Assembly (NCBI RefSeq): GCF_001953305.1
Contig: NZ_MTFE01000010.1
Span: forward strand, 62,001-126,000
Length of the DNA: 64,000 bases
DNA from: Cnuella takakiae
GTDB taxonomy: Bacteria > Bacteroidota > Bacteroidia > Chitinophagales > Chitinophagaceae
Direction: 5' to 3'
Shown here in pieces: positions 26,751-34,994 of the stretch. The notes beneath the pieces are model-generated. The model did not search any database. It was given only the letters and a program-made list of their open reading frames with translations, and was not told the origin of the DNA. Numbering within the stretch: the stretch's first letter is position 1; each line of letters opens with the position of its first letter. Position numbers and translations under genes: made by a program.

Positions 26751-28094
26751 TCAGAGCTTGATCGGTTTACTACGGCCTTTCTCCGCTTCAATCAGCAGGT
26801 ATTTCTTGGGTATGCGGTTCAGCACTACATGGAGCGAATCCCTATTTTCATTCACCCCGTCCAATACGATCTGGTCTTTTGCGGTGCGCACAAAATGAAA
26901 GCGTAGCTGCTCGCCCGTATAATTCGGGTTTTTATTTTCCAACAGCAGTTTGTTGTGTGCACGATCAACGGTGTAGCCATAGTAGTGGCGCCCTGCCGTA
27001 CCCGACAACTCGTAAATACGCTCCTTATCCCTTGCCGCAACCTGTTCCACCAGGCTATGCGCCAGTTCCACAGGCCGGTTGGAACGGATACTGATCGTTG
27101 CCCATTTTTCAAATACCACGTCTTTCCACCGCACCGGGTCGGTAGCCGAATAAGGCAGCACCTGGTTGTTGATGCGGAACTCACTTACATCGTACACACC
27201 AGCGGCATCGGCAAGACCCGGCTCTTTTGGAAACTGGTAAGGATCTGTTTGCACACCCCTTGAGGTAGCAAAGCCATAAAGGCCTACAAAGAACAAGAGG
27301 ATAAAGGCCTTTGCTGCATACCGCCCGGTACGTTGCCAGCCTGCATGCAACAGGGGCTTAAAGCGATGCGGCACCACGGCCCGCTCCTCACCAAAAAGCC
27401 GGTATAAGGGAATGGCATCATAAGCCAGCAGGAACAAGGCAAGGCTGATCAGGTACAAACTATACACATGCTCGCCGCCTTCATAGGCCAGGTTCGACAT
27501 GAATACATTGCCGGTAAACACCACGATGATAAAAGCACCGATCGTAGTTGTTTTACGCCAGAAAAGCAGTAAGCCTGCAATGAGCTCTACCCCGCCCAGG
27601 AAAGATTCGTAACCGGGCACAATACCCAGGCTCAGGGAAAATACTTTCCAGTGCGAGAAATCACCGTAATGTGTATTGAGGTTGCTGATGGATGGAAAGG
27701 GCGCCTGTAGTGGGAACAGCTTGATCATGCCATAACCAATGGCGCCAATAGCCAGGCGATAACGAACCAGCACCCGCAGCCAGTAATACAGGCTGTTATA
27801 CTCCTTGTTCCGGTTATCGGCAATAGACCATACGGCAACACCTATCAATGCAACCAATGCTGCAACTGCCCAGTTTTGAAAACTATCTGCCTGTGTATAC
27901 AGTTTTGGTGTGTACCGCGTGAGGTTGAAGATATCGCCGTAATGCAGGCGTAGCCAGTTCACCGAAAAAAGCTCCCCGATAAAATTCCAGTCGAGCGGCA
28001 ACACCTGAATGAGGAAATAGATAAAAAAGAACCGGAACAGCACAAGCTCGTAGCCCTTCCAGGGTGTTGCTGTTGGTTGTTTGCTTTGACTCAT
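26751..28094 (-). CDS. DoxX-like membrane protein
   Basis: A 447-residue membrane protein paralogous to its downstream neighbour. The shared blocks are YYWLRVLVRYRLAIGAIGYGMIKLFP, FLGGVELIAGLLLFWRKTT-like, NLAYEGGEHVYSLY and the terminal LDGVNENRDSLHVVLNR. Seven or so membrane helices are followed by a soluble domain of about 150 residues that faces either the periplasm or the cytoplasm. It lies 60 bases after the SusD gene in the same operon. Both copies are intact, so tandem duplication probably created two subunits or two specificities. A redox role towards quinone is inferred from the DoxX family; no haem or metal motif is visible. Confidence 0.75.
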   Translation of the reverse strand: MSQSKQPTATPWKGYELVLFRFFFIYFLIQVLPLDWNFIGELFSVNWLRLHYGDIFNLTRYTPKLYTQADSFQNWAVAALVALIGVAVWSIADNRNKEYNSLYYWLRVLVRYRLAIGAIGYGMIKLFPLQAPFPSISNLNTHYGDFSHWKVFSLSLGIVPGYESFLGGVELIAGLLLFWRKTTTIGAFIIVVFTGNVFMSNLAYEGGEHVYSLYLISLALFLLAYDAIPLYRLFGEERAVVPHRFKPLLHAGWQRTGRYAAKAFILLFFVGLYGFATSRGVQTDPYQFPKEPGLADAAGVYDVSEFRINNQVLPYSATDPVRWKDVVFEKWATISIRSNRPVELAHSLVEQVAARDKERIYELSGTAGRHYYGYTVDRAHNKLLLENKNPNYTGEQLRFHFVRTAKDQIVLDGVNENRDSLHVVLNRIPKKYLLIEAEKGRSKPIKL

Positions 28095-28153
28095 GACTCG
28101 ATGTTTTTGTTACACCTGCAGCAGTTTGCGCCTGCTGCAGGTGGGGGTTGGTA

Positions 28154-29497
28154 TCAGTAGCCCGGGTTTTGCTCCAGGGCTTTATCGATCAGTCGTTGTT
28201 CGGCAGGGATGGGCAGCAGCACCCTGTTGGGATCGGTGAGGTTGAGCACTGCGGCTGCCCTGCCCGTACGCACCAGGTCGAACCAGCGGTGCGGCTCAAA
28301 TGCAAACTCGATGCGGCGTTCGTTTTCGATGGCCAGCAGGAGTTCGTCTTTGGTTGCTGCTGTTGCTGGAAGCAGACCGGCCCGGTCCCTTACGGCATTG
28401 AGGTCGCTGAGTGCGCCGGCCAGTTTCGCCCCATCCTGCTGCGCCCTTGCTTCCGCCCGGATCAGGTAGAGCTCGGCAATGCGGATCACATAGCTGGGGT
28501 CGGCGGCGGGGTTGCGGTAGTACAGGTTGCCATACCAGCGGCCCTGGTTGTCTTTTGCCACCAGCACATTGCGGTTGCCGCCTACCAGCGGGTCGTTTAC
28601 CAATGCCACAAATGCATCATTGGGCGCCCACTGGCGGGTACCGCCTTTCTCCTGCGGCTGCCACTGGCCGCGATGGCCATTGGTTTCGGTGGGACTATAA
28701 AAAATTTCAAATACCGACTCCTGTGTGCCCCGCACATCGTTGGCAAAAAAGGCGCTATAGGGTTTCAGCAGGCGGTAGTTGTTGTCGGCAATCAGCTTGT
28801 CAGCATAAGCCTCCGCGTTTGCCCAGTCTTTTTGGTACAGGTAAAAACGGGCCTTGAGCGCCCACACGGCTTTTTGTGTGGCACGGTAGCGGTCGGTGGT
28901 GGGAGGCAGCAAAGGCTCTGCAGCATCGAGGTCTTTAAGCACCTGTGCATAGGTTCCGGTGAGCGATGCACGGGGTACACCGATATTGTCCTCCTGGCTC
29001 AATGTAGGCTCCGTTATCAGGGGCACACCGCCCCAGGTGCGTGCCAAATCGAAATAGGCAAGGGCCCTGATGAAATAGGCTTCCCCTACGATCTGCTTTT
29101 GCAGCGCTGGTGTCAGTTTTCCTTCCTCCAAAGCGCCTACCCTGCTGATGACATTGTTGGCCCTGTTGATGGTGCGGTAAATGGCAATCCAAGCCGCGTT
29201 GATGGTCGAGTTGTCGGCGTTTACCTTGTGGTTGATAAACTCCTGCACCTGCGACTGCGAGCCGGTCCACTGGATATTGTCGCCGGACAGGTAGCCGATG
29301 GATTGAAAGCTGGTGCCATAATAGCCGCCGTCGGCCAGTGCGCTGTACACGCCGCGCAGGGCTGTTTCGGCCGATGCCTGGTCGAAGATGGGTTGGTCGT
29401 CGGAAATGGAAGCCTTGGGCTCCACGTCAAGGTATTTTTCGCAGGAGCTGAAAGCAACCAGCAGCAGCAAAAATCCCAGGTATTTTATTGTGTTCAT
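28154..29497 (-). CDS. SusD/RagB-family nutrient-binding outer-membrane lipoprotein
   Basis: The surface lipoprotein partner of the SusC transporter. The ATG at 29497 is chosen because it opens a lipoprotein signal (MNTIKYLGFLLLLVAFSSC, followed by EKYLDVEPKA); an in-frame ATG at 29536 would bury it. The N-terminal TPR-like SusD domain is visible (QASAETALRGVYSALAD, then AYFIRALAYFDLARTWGGVPL). The C-terminal domain ends in the usual RRIEFAFEPHRWFDLVRTGRA and LLPIPAEQRLIDKALEQNPGY. Only 40 bases separate it from susC. Unlike polysaccharide loci, no glycosidase follows; sulfur genes do, so the pair probably imports a sulfur compound or a sulfated or sulfonated organic. Confidence 0.92.
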   Translation of the reverse strand: MNTIKYLGFLLLLVAFSSCEKYLDVEPKASISDDQPIFDQASAETALRGVYSALADGGYYGTSFQSIGYLSGDNIQWTGSQSQVQEFINHKVNADNSTINAAWIAIYRTINRANNVISRVGALEEGKLTPALQKQIVGEAYFIRALAYFDLARTWGGVPLITEPTLSQEDNIGVPRASLTGTYAQVLKDLDAAEPLLPPTTDRYRATQKAVWALKARFYLYQKDWANAEAYADKLIADNNYRLLKPYSAFFANDVRGTQESVFEIFYSPTETNGHRGQWQPQEKGGTRQWAPNDAFVALVNDPLVGGNRNVLVAKDNQGRWYGNLYYRNPAADPSYVIRIAELYLIRAEARAQQDGAKLAGALSDLNAVRDRAGLLPATAATKDELLLAIENERRIEFAFEPHRWFDLVRTGRAAAVLNLTDPNRVLLPIPAEQRLIDKALEQNPGY

Positions 29498-29537
29498 GGT
29501 AATCTGTTGGTTTGTTGAAAGGCCATTGCGGTGCACG

Positions 29538-32500
29538 TTACAAGGTCAGGTTTACACCCACCTGGATACCCCTGGGCTGCGGTGGTGTGCCCAGGTCAAT
29601 ACCCTGTTCGTTTTGCCCGCTGCCCGCACTCGACTCGGGATCAAGTCCCGTGTATTTGGTCCAGGTGAACAGGTTGCTGCCTACGGCATAGAAGCGCACG
29701 GTTTGCAGACCGGCCTTTTGCGTCAGGGTTTTGGGCAGGGTGTAGCCAAGGGTAAGCGATCGCAGGCGCAGGAAAGAGCCGTCTTCCAGCCAGCGGCTGC
29801 CGCCATCGCGGTAGTTGTTTACGTTCACGCCATCGGGCCTTGGCACATCGGTGATGTCGCCGGGCTTTTGCCAGCGATCCAGGTTGCTGGCAAGGATCAC
29901 ACGGGCGGCATCGCGGGCACCGCCACCATCACCAAAGAAGCGGTTGTGGTTGTAAATCTTGTTGCCATACTGGAAAGAAAGAAACACACCTGCATCAAAG
30001 CCACGGTAGGTGATATTGTTGGTAAGCCCACCAAAGAACTTAGGCCAGATGCTGCCATAGATCTGTCGGTCATCGGTAGTGATGGTGCCGTCCTTATTCA
30101 CATCCTCATACACGGCATTGCCTGTTTGCGGGTCCACATACAATTGCCTGTACACCCAGAAAGAATACAAGGGGTAGCCCTGCTGTTGCAATATCAGGTC
30201 GCGGCTGCCATACTTGAGTGGCGCGTTCAGCTTTTCGATCCGGTTCTTGTTTTGCGCGATGTTGAAGCTGGTGTTCCAGGTAAAGTTCTGGTTGCGGACG
30301 TTGGTTGAATTGATCACCAACTCAAAGCCCCTGTTGCTGATCTCGGCGGCATTGCTCCAGTAGCTGCTATAGCCGGAAGATGCGGGTTGCGACACCAGCA
30401 GCAGGCCATCGCGGGTGTACTTATGATAAGCATTGAACTCTACGTTCAGCCGGTCACGAAACAGGCCCAGGTCGATGCCCACATTGGCCTGTGTTGTTTT
30501 CTCCCAGCGCAGGTCCTGGTTGGACAGTTGCTGCGGTGCCGTACCGGCGCTACCCTGGTAGGGTGTGCCACCCGACCATAAACCAAGCGCAGCAAAATCA
30601 CCAATACCATTCTGGTTGCCGGTGGTGCCATAGCTGGCACGCAGTTTCAAAGTGGAAACCTGTTCCAGGTTTTTCAGGAAATCTTCCTGGTCAACTTTCC
30701 ACGCCAAGCCCACAGCAGGGAAATAACCCCACTTGTTGTCCTTACCAAAGCGCGAAGAAGCATCGGCACGAACACTGAAATCAACCAGGTACTTGCCGGC
30801 ATAACCATAACCCACTTTTGAAAAGAAAGACACCAGGTTGCTCTTGGTCCAAGACTGCGAAGCGGTTGTGGTTGCGGCAGAAGAAATAAGTTTAAACGAG
30901 TTGTTGGCAAAACCCCGTCCTTCAGCAGCGGTTCGGGTATACACATCGCTTTGCAGGGTATTGCCCACCAGTGCGCCGAAGTTGTGCTTACCACCCCGCT
31001 TGCGATAAGAAAGGGTTTGCTCGTTGAGCAGCGAAGTAAACTGGCCGATGGAAGAAGTAGCCAGACCATTGGGGCTGCCGGAGATCAGGAAAGTATTCCA
31101 GTATTCCGACTCGTTGTAGTTGTTGTAATCGGCACCAAAGCTGGAGCGGAACTTCAGGTTGGGCAGCAGCTCCGCATCGATGTACAGGTTGCCGATATAA
31201 CGAAGACTTACCGAGCTCACATCGTAGTGCTCGAGCAGCAGGCCGACGTTGTCAAAACCGGCACGCCCCACGGGCACCCCCTGTTCGTTGAAAGGCGACA
31301 GGTAGGTGGGTGTATGGAGGGCAGCCTGCAGCAAGCCACCTGCCGGCCCATCACCGGCCCTTGCCTGGTTGCGGTAGGTGCGGGTAAAGGTATTGCTCAC
31401 ACCCAACTGTACTTTTTCGTTGATCTTCTGATCGAGGTTTACCTTGAAGCTGGCGCGGTTAAAATCAATGGGCCGCAGGATCGCTTCCTGTTTGTTGAAG
31501 CCGCCACCGATATAATATTTGGTGGTTTTGGTACCCCCCGTCAGCGACACATCGTAGTTCTGCAATTGCGCCGTGCGAAACACTTCACCCAGGCGATCAT
31601 AGGTCTTTTGCTCCTCAGGCAATCCACGGCCGCCTTCTGCCACAGGGCGGAAGGGCCTGTTGGCAAAGCTGCGGTTGAGTGCAGGGTTGTCCAGGCCGGT
31701 GTTGATCCACCATTCGTTTACCAATGTAGCATGTTCGGGACCGGTAGTAAGGTCCCATAGTTTGGCTGCTTTTGCCCAGCCCTGAGATACATTAAGACTG
31801 ACGGTAGGCCGCTGGTTGAAGCTGCCGCGTTTGGTAGTGATCAGGATCACGCCATTGGCGCCACGCGAACCATAAAGTGCGGTTGCTTCCGCATCTTTCA
31901 ATACTTCGATGCTTTCGATGTCGGCGGGGTTGATGTCGGAAATAGGCGATGTGGCCTTTCCACCGGTACCAATGGTTTGCAGGGTGTTGTTGTTGATGAA
32001 CACACCATCCACTACGTACAAAGGATCATTGTCGGCATTGATAGAAGTTGCGCCGCGCACCCGGATGTTTACCGCTTCACCGGGCACACCCGTATTGCTC
32101 GATATCTGCACACCGGGCACCTTGCCCTGGAGCTGCGCATCGAAGCTGCCAGCAGGAATATTGCGGGTTTCGGCGGGGTTGATCTTGGTTACAGATCCAA
32201 TCAGGTTTTTACGCTGCTGGGTACCATAACCCACTACCACCACATCGCTTAGCTGGTTTGCTGCCTGGTGCAGGCCCACTATAAAGGGCGCTTCAGATAC
32301 CTGCGTGGTATCGAGTGCTTCAAACCCAACATAACTGATGCTATAGGTTACCGGCAGTCGCTGGCCGGTGAGGAAGTTGAACTCGCCTTTATTGTCGGTC
32401 ACCACTTCGTGTGTAGTGCCCTTGATGTGCACCGTGGCACCTGCCAAAGGTTGCCTGGTGAGGGCATCAACAACCTTTCCCCGGATGGTGATATTATTCT

Positions 32501-32606
32501 GTGCGTCTTGTGCCTGTGCAGCTGCACCAAAGCACAAAAGAGCGGAAGTCAAAAAGAAACTATGGAATGTTCGCCAGCCCGAAGCCAGTGCCTTTTCCTT
32601 GATCAT
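29538..32606 (-). CDS. SusC/RagA-family TonB-linked outer-membrane transporter
   Basis: A 1022-residue TonB-dependent transporter that works with the SusD lipoprotein. It has a signal peptide ending AAAQAQ, then a carboxypeptidase-like domain (ITIRGKVVDALTRQPLAGA). The TonB-box-like VVVVGYGTQQRKNLIGSV comes next, and the plug carries the SusC signatures IRVRGATSINADNDPLYVVDG and TALYGSRGANGVILITTK. The long barrel ends PRGIQVGVNLTL. It is the first gene of the operon that runs to the sulfite dehydrogenase. A promoter with a palindromic operator lies about 405 bases upstream, and an 18-bp hairpin stands 80 bases before the start codon, so both transcription initiation and the leader may be regulated. 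Confidence 0.94.
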   Translation of the reverse strand: MIKEKALASGWRTFHSFFLTSALLCFGAAAQAQDAQNNITIRGKVVDALTRQPLAGATVHIKGTTHEVVTDNKGEFNFLTGQRLPVTYSISYVGFEALDTTQVSEAPFIVGLHQAANQLSDVVVVGYGTQQRKNLIGSVTKINPAETRNIPAGSFDAQLQGKVPGVQISSNTGVPGEAVNIRVRGATSINADNDPLYVVDGVFINNNTLQTIGTGGKATSPISDINPADIESIEVLKDAEATALYGSRGANGVILITTKRGSFNQRPTVSLNVSQGWAKAAKLWDLTTGPEHATLVNEWWINTGLDNPALNRSFANRPFRPVAEGGRGLPEEQKTYDRLGEVFRTAQLQNYDVSLTGGTKTTKYYIGGGFNKQEAILRPIDFNRASFKVNLDQKINEKVQLGVSNTFTRTYRNQARAGDGPAGGLLQAALHTPTYLSPFNEQGVPVGRAGFDNVGLLLEHYDVSSVSLRYIGNLYIDAELLPNLKFRSSFGADYNNYNESEYWNTFLISGSPNGLATSSIGQFTSLLNEQTLSYRKRGGKHNFGALVGNTLQSDVYTRTAAEGRGFANNSFKLISSAATTTASQSWTKSNLVSFFSKVGYGYAGKYLVDFSVRADASSRFGKDNKWGYFPAVGLAWKVDQEDFLKNLEQVSTLKLRASYGTTGNQNGIGDFAALGLWSGGTPYQGSAGTAPQQLSNQDLRWEKTTQANVGIDLGLFRDRLNVEFNAYHKYTRDGLLLVSQPASSGYSSYWSNAAEISNRGFELVINSTNVRNQNFTWNTSFNIAQNKNRIEKLNAPLKYGSRDLILQQQGYPLYSFWVYRQLYVDPQTGNAVYEDVNKDGTITTDDRQIYGSIWPKFFGGLTNNITYRGFDAGVFLSFQYGNKIYNHNRFFGDGGGARDAARVILASNLDRWQKPGDITDVPRPDGVNVNNYRDGGSRWLEDGSFLRLRSLTLGYTLPKTLTQKAGLQTVRFYAVGSNLFTWTKYTGLDPESSAGSGQNEQGIDLGTPPQPRGIQVGVNLTL

Positions 32607-32685
32607 TGCAGATGATTTAAGTTGAATGCGGGAGAAGTGTTATCTTGAAGTGCTGCTACCTTTTCTACAGAGCATAGCAAGCCCT

Positions 32686-32773
32686 TTGTTTGCTGAACAA
32701 CAGCCGGCAGGTGCACAATAGCCAATCGCCGACTTTTATGCACAACAGGTCCGGTCTGTTGTTCAGCAAACAA
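32686..32773 (-). promoter_or_regulatory. Long hairpin in the susC leader
   Basis: A perfect 18-bp inverted repeat (32686-32703 and 32756-32773; core TTTGCTGAACAACAG) encloses 52 bases that also contain two copies of TTGTGCA. It falls between the predicted promoter and the susC start codon, 80 bases from the latter. It could act as an attenuator, protect the message, or be the relic of a small mobile repeat. No known riboswitch was recognised. Confidence 0.5.
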
Positions 32774-33010
32774 CATGTATAGGCTTGTCAAATAGCAAAC
32801 TGCTATTTGCGCTGATCAACTCACTCTGTCAGGTAATCCTGATCAACTACAGCAAGAACAGGGAAATGGAGATGGTAAAACAAAAGACATCGCCATTGAG
32901 GATGGGGCAGTAAACTTCACTGTGTACATTTCTGTAAACTTTGGTTAGGTTAATGGGTTGTGGGCAAACAATGCTGGCGATTAACAGTGCTTACCCACTG
33001 GTGAACTATA

Positions 33011-33036
33011 GTCCACCATTTTGGTAGACAAATATA
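33011..33036 (-). promoter_or_regulatory. susC operon promoter with 19-bp palindromic operator
   Basis: On the minus strand TATATTTG (33029-33036) is an exact TAnnTTTG box with a TTG 20 bases upstream. The palindrome GTCCACCATTTTGGTAGAC (33011-33029) begins in its last base, exactly as at the TonB-receptor promoter. The leader to the susC start is about 400 bases. The rest of 32774-33460 shows no gene. Confidence 0.7.
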
Positions 33037-33460
33037 GGGTACTAGTTTTTCCACCACAAAATTTATTTCGATTTTTTAAGTACCCAATTACTGGTGGCAC
33101 TAAAGCTTGTTTCAGCCGGAACCCAAACAAATGCTTACTGGGCTAAGAAATATACCCAAAGATGTCCTGCTTAAATCTTTAAGCCTGGTGTGATGTTGCA
33201 CCACAGCAACAGCACTATCCCACCGCGGAGTAACTTGATGAAACAGTAACAGTTTGTATCAATGGAAGGTAAGGGCTGTGCTCCTTGCGTAGCAGTTGCA
33301 CATTGACTTCAATACATTGCCACAGATTATATTGGCGCTATGTACCGTTGCATTTGCCCGGGTTTACCTTTCAGCATACCTGTTAGCGTGGTTACCGACA
33401 ACATAAAGCATGACTACGAGTTGGAAGCCCAGGAGCTGCCTGCGTATGGGCGAAAAGATA

Positions 33461-33485
33461 AGCCCCGGGCTGTAGGCCCGGGGCT
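33461..33485 (-). terminator. Terminator of the DUF4468-like gene
   Basis: A perfect 10-bp G+C stem, AGCCCCGGGC and GCCCGGGGCT, with a 5-base loop. It lies 21 bases after the stop codon of the minus-strand gene and is followed on that strand by TTATCTTTTC. Confidence 0.85.
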
Positions 33486-33506
33486 AAACAATAGGTGCAA
33501 AACTGA

Positions 33507-34052
33507 TTACCAATCCAGGGAGGTTAGTTGTTTTTTTATGTTCGCACTAAAAGCCAGCAGTGCAGCCTGGACGGTCTCATGGAAGGTGGTAAGGTAGCGC
33601 TCCCTGTATTTTTGAGAGGCAGACAGGCCTGTAGTATAGACCTCCAGTACAGGCGTACCCTTTTGGGCATATTCGGCCATAGTACCTTCCCAGGCTGTTA
33701 GCAGGATGCGGAAGCGGCCCTCTTTCGCCTGGAGCGCGTAATTGAAAATTGCCCGTCCCTTTATTGTAGAAAGGGGTAATTTATAGGTGACCGGGATATT
33801 ACTCTTTCCTAATATAGTAGCCTCCGAAGGGCTGGCGGAAATAATGTAGGCGCCTGATGCCGAAAAGAGTTCGGTAGTTGCCGCCTTAAGTGCTGTGTAA
33901 ATTGCTGCCTGGCTGGCCTTCACCGTATCAACCAGTTCATAAACTACGGCGCCATCTTTTAGGGGTATGCCTATTTTCTGCGGTAAAGTCAGGTCCTGGG
34001 CTCCAGCGGCAAAAGTGGCCAGGGAAAAGGCTGTGAGTAGTGCTTTTTTCAT
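33507..34052 (-). CDS. Exported DUF4468-like protein
   Basis: A 181-residue exported protein with a signal peptide (MKKALLTAFSLATFAAGAQ) when started at ATG 34052; an ATG at 34067 would add five residues. The mature part has the TBP-like alternation of strands and helices seen in DUF4468 proteins of Bacteroidota: VVYELVDTVKASQAAIYTALKAAT near the start, then VTYKLPLSTIKGRAIFNYAL and RFRILLTAWEG. These are small periplasmic or surface proteins without known biochemical function. It is a single-gene unit with a promoter 23 bases upstream and a strong terminator downstream. Confidence 0.75.
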   Translation of the reverse strand: MKKALLTAFSLATFAAGAQDLTLPQKIGIPLKDGAVVYELVDTVKASQAAIYTALKAATTELFSASGAYIISASPSEATILGKSNIPVTYKLPLSTIKGRAIFNYALQAKEGRFRILLTAWEGTMAEYAQKGTPVLEVYTTGLSASQKYRERYLTTFHETVQAALLAFSANIKKQLTSLDW

Positions 34053-34074
34053 AAGGTGGATTGTCAATTCAATG

Positions 34075-34082
34075 CAAACATA
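34075..34082 (-). promoter_or_regulatory. Predicted -7 box of the DUF4468-like gene
   Basis: Minus-strand TATGTTTG matches TAnnTTTG exactly and lies 22 bases before the ATG at 34052, giving a short leader. No clear TTG is found 19 bases upstream. Confidence 0.5.
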
Positions 34083-34301
34083 TTGTAAACAAACAAAAGG
34101 GTCCAGCTAGTACTTAGGCCCTTTTGAAATTTCTTCTACAGTCATTTAGCGTTTATTGTTACCTCGCCATGTTCTTTATTTGTGTTTGGTTAAAGAAAAA
34201 AAGCTGGGTAGAATATCTACAGCTGGCAACATATCCCAAAGCCACTATTGCAGGGTTACCATGTTACCGGCAGACATAACTGATTCTGCCTGCGGAAAGG
34301 T

Positions 34302-34672
34302 TTATCTGCGGAAATCTGCAAAATGCCAAAGCACACCAGAAGGATCAACCAAATAGCAGTCTTTACCCCACTCATTTTGCTTTAGCGGAACCAATCTGAT
34401 ACCTGCATATTTCTTATCAAGCTCCAATTGCTGTAAAAAGTGATAATACGCTTCAACGTCACCCACTTCAAGCAAAATCATTGAGTTCTCGATCCAGTCT
34501 TTTACATAATAGTTTTGGAGGTAAAAACTTAATCCATCAACTGTAAAAAGTGACACCTTTTCCGAGATGACCGTTTCTTCAAAACCCAAGTCTTTATAAA
34601 ATGCTCTTGACGTCTCATAATCTTTTGCTCCAATAACGACCTGATTGATTTTATCTCTTGATTAATGCCCAT
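34302..34672 (-). pseudogene. VOC (glyoxalase/bleomycin-resistance) family protein, frameshifted at the 5' end
   Basis: The readable frame encodes a VOC fold protein. The first strand is INQVVIGAKDYETSRAFYKDLGF, and the C-terminal module ends KDCYLVDPSGVLWHFADF, close to the lactoylglutathione-lyase-like pattern. This frame has no ATG: a TAA precedes it, and the only in-frame usual alternative start is a TTG at 34589 that would remove the first strand. An ATG at 34672 lies in the neighbouring frame, reads MGINQEIK and meets the VOC frame at a run of four A in ATAAAATC (minus strand). One additional A would give a complete protein of about 124 residues. It is therefore a recent single-base deletion or a sequencing error. 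The substrate is unknown. Confidence 0.65.
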
Positions 34673-34994
34673 TTTCTAACGCCCATTTATATTTGTCTAC
34701 TTACTGCCAACTGCGTTTTCTGCTAACGTGAAACAGATTTCTGAAGCCAAAAAATTCAGGTTCCGAACGCTTCTTCACAATTATATTGTTCGTTGAAGAT
34801 ATTCAGTTTAACTCGTGTTTTTCAGCCTTGGTTTAAGAAATCAGATGTTGTACGCTGCTCTCTCGTTTGCTTATGGCTGTACTAATTTGCATCAGCTCGC
34901 CTTTATTGACTTTGTTCGCCTAGTCAACCAATGGAACAAAGCCTATTGTGGATGGCATTCTATCTATTTTATTTCCGAATACTTTCGGGCAGGT
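34673..34994. other. A+T-rich linker without a gene
   Basis: About 320 bases without a plausible coding frame on either strand. It holds GCTAACGT (34722-34729) and GATGTTGTACGC (34844-34855); the latter is repeated at 37558-37569 and, as GTTGTACGC, inverted at 38122-38130. These shared words tie it to the linkers described further right in the islet. Confidence 0.45.

Noticed and set aside
28148-29518. Open frame of 456 codons on the plus strand
   Set aside because: It is the exact antisense of the SusD gene, Cys- and Gly-rich with no family pattern; the minus strand carries clear SusD motifs.
32607-33010. Known riboswitch in the susC leader
   Set aside because: No SAM, cobalamin or thiamine box sequence could be recognised; only the long hairpin is supported.
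34688-34700. TATATTTG followed by TCTAC, like the sulfur promoters
   Set aside because: The second palindrome arm (GTAGAC) is missing, no TTG is suitably placed, and no gene follows on that strand at a useful distance.
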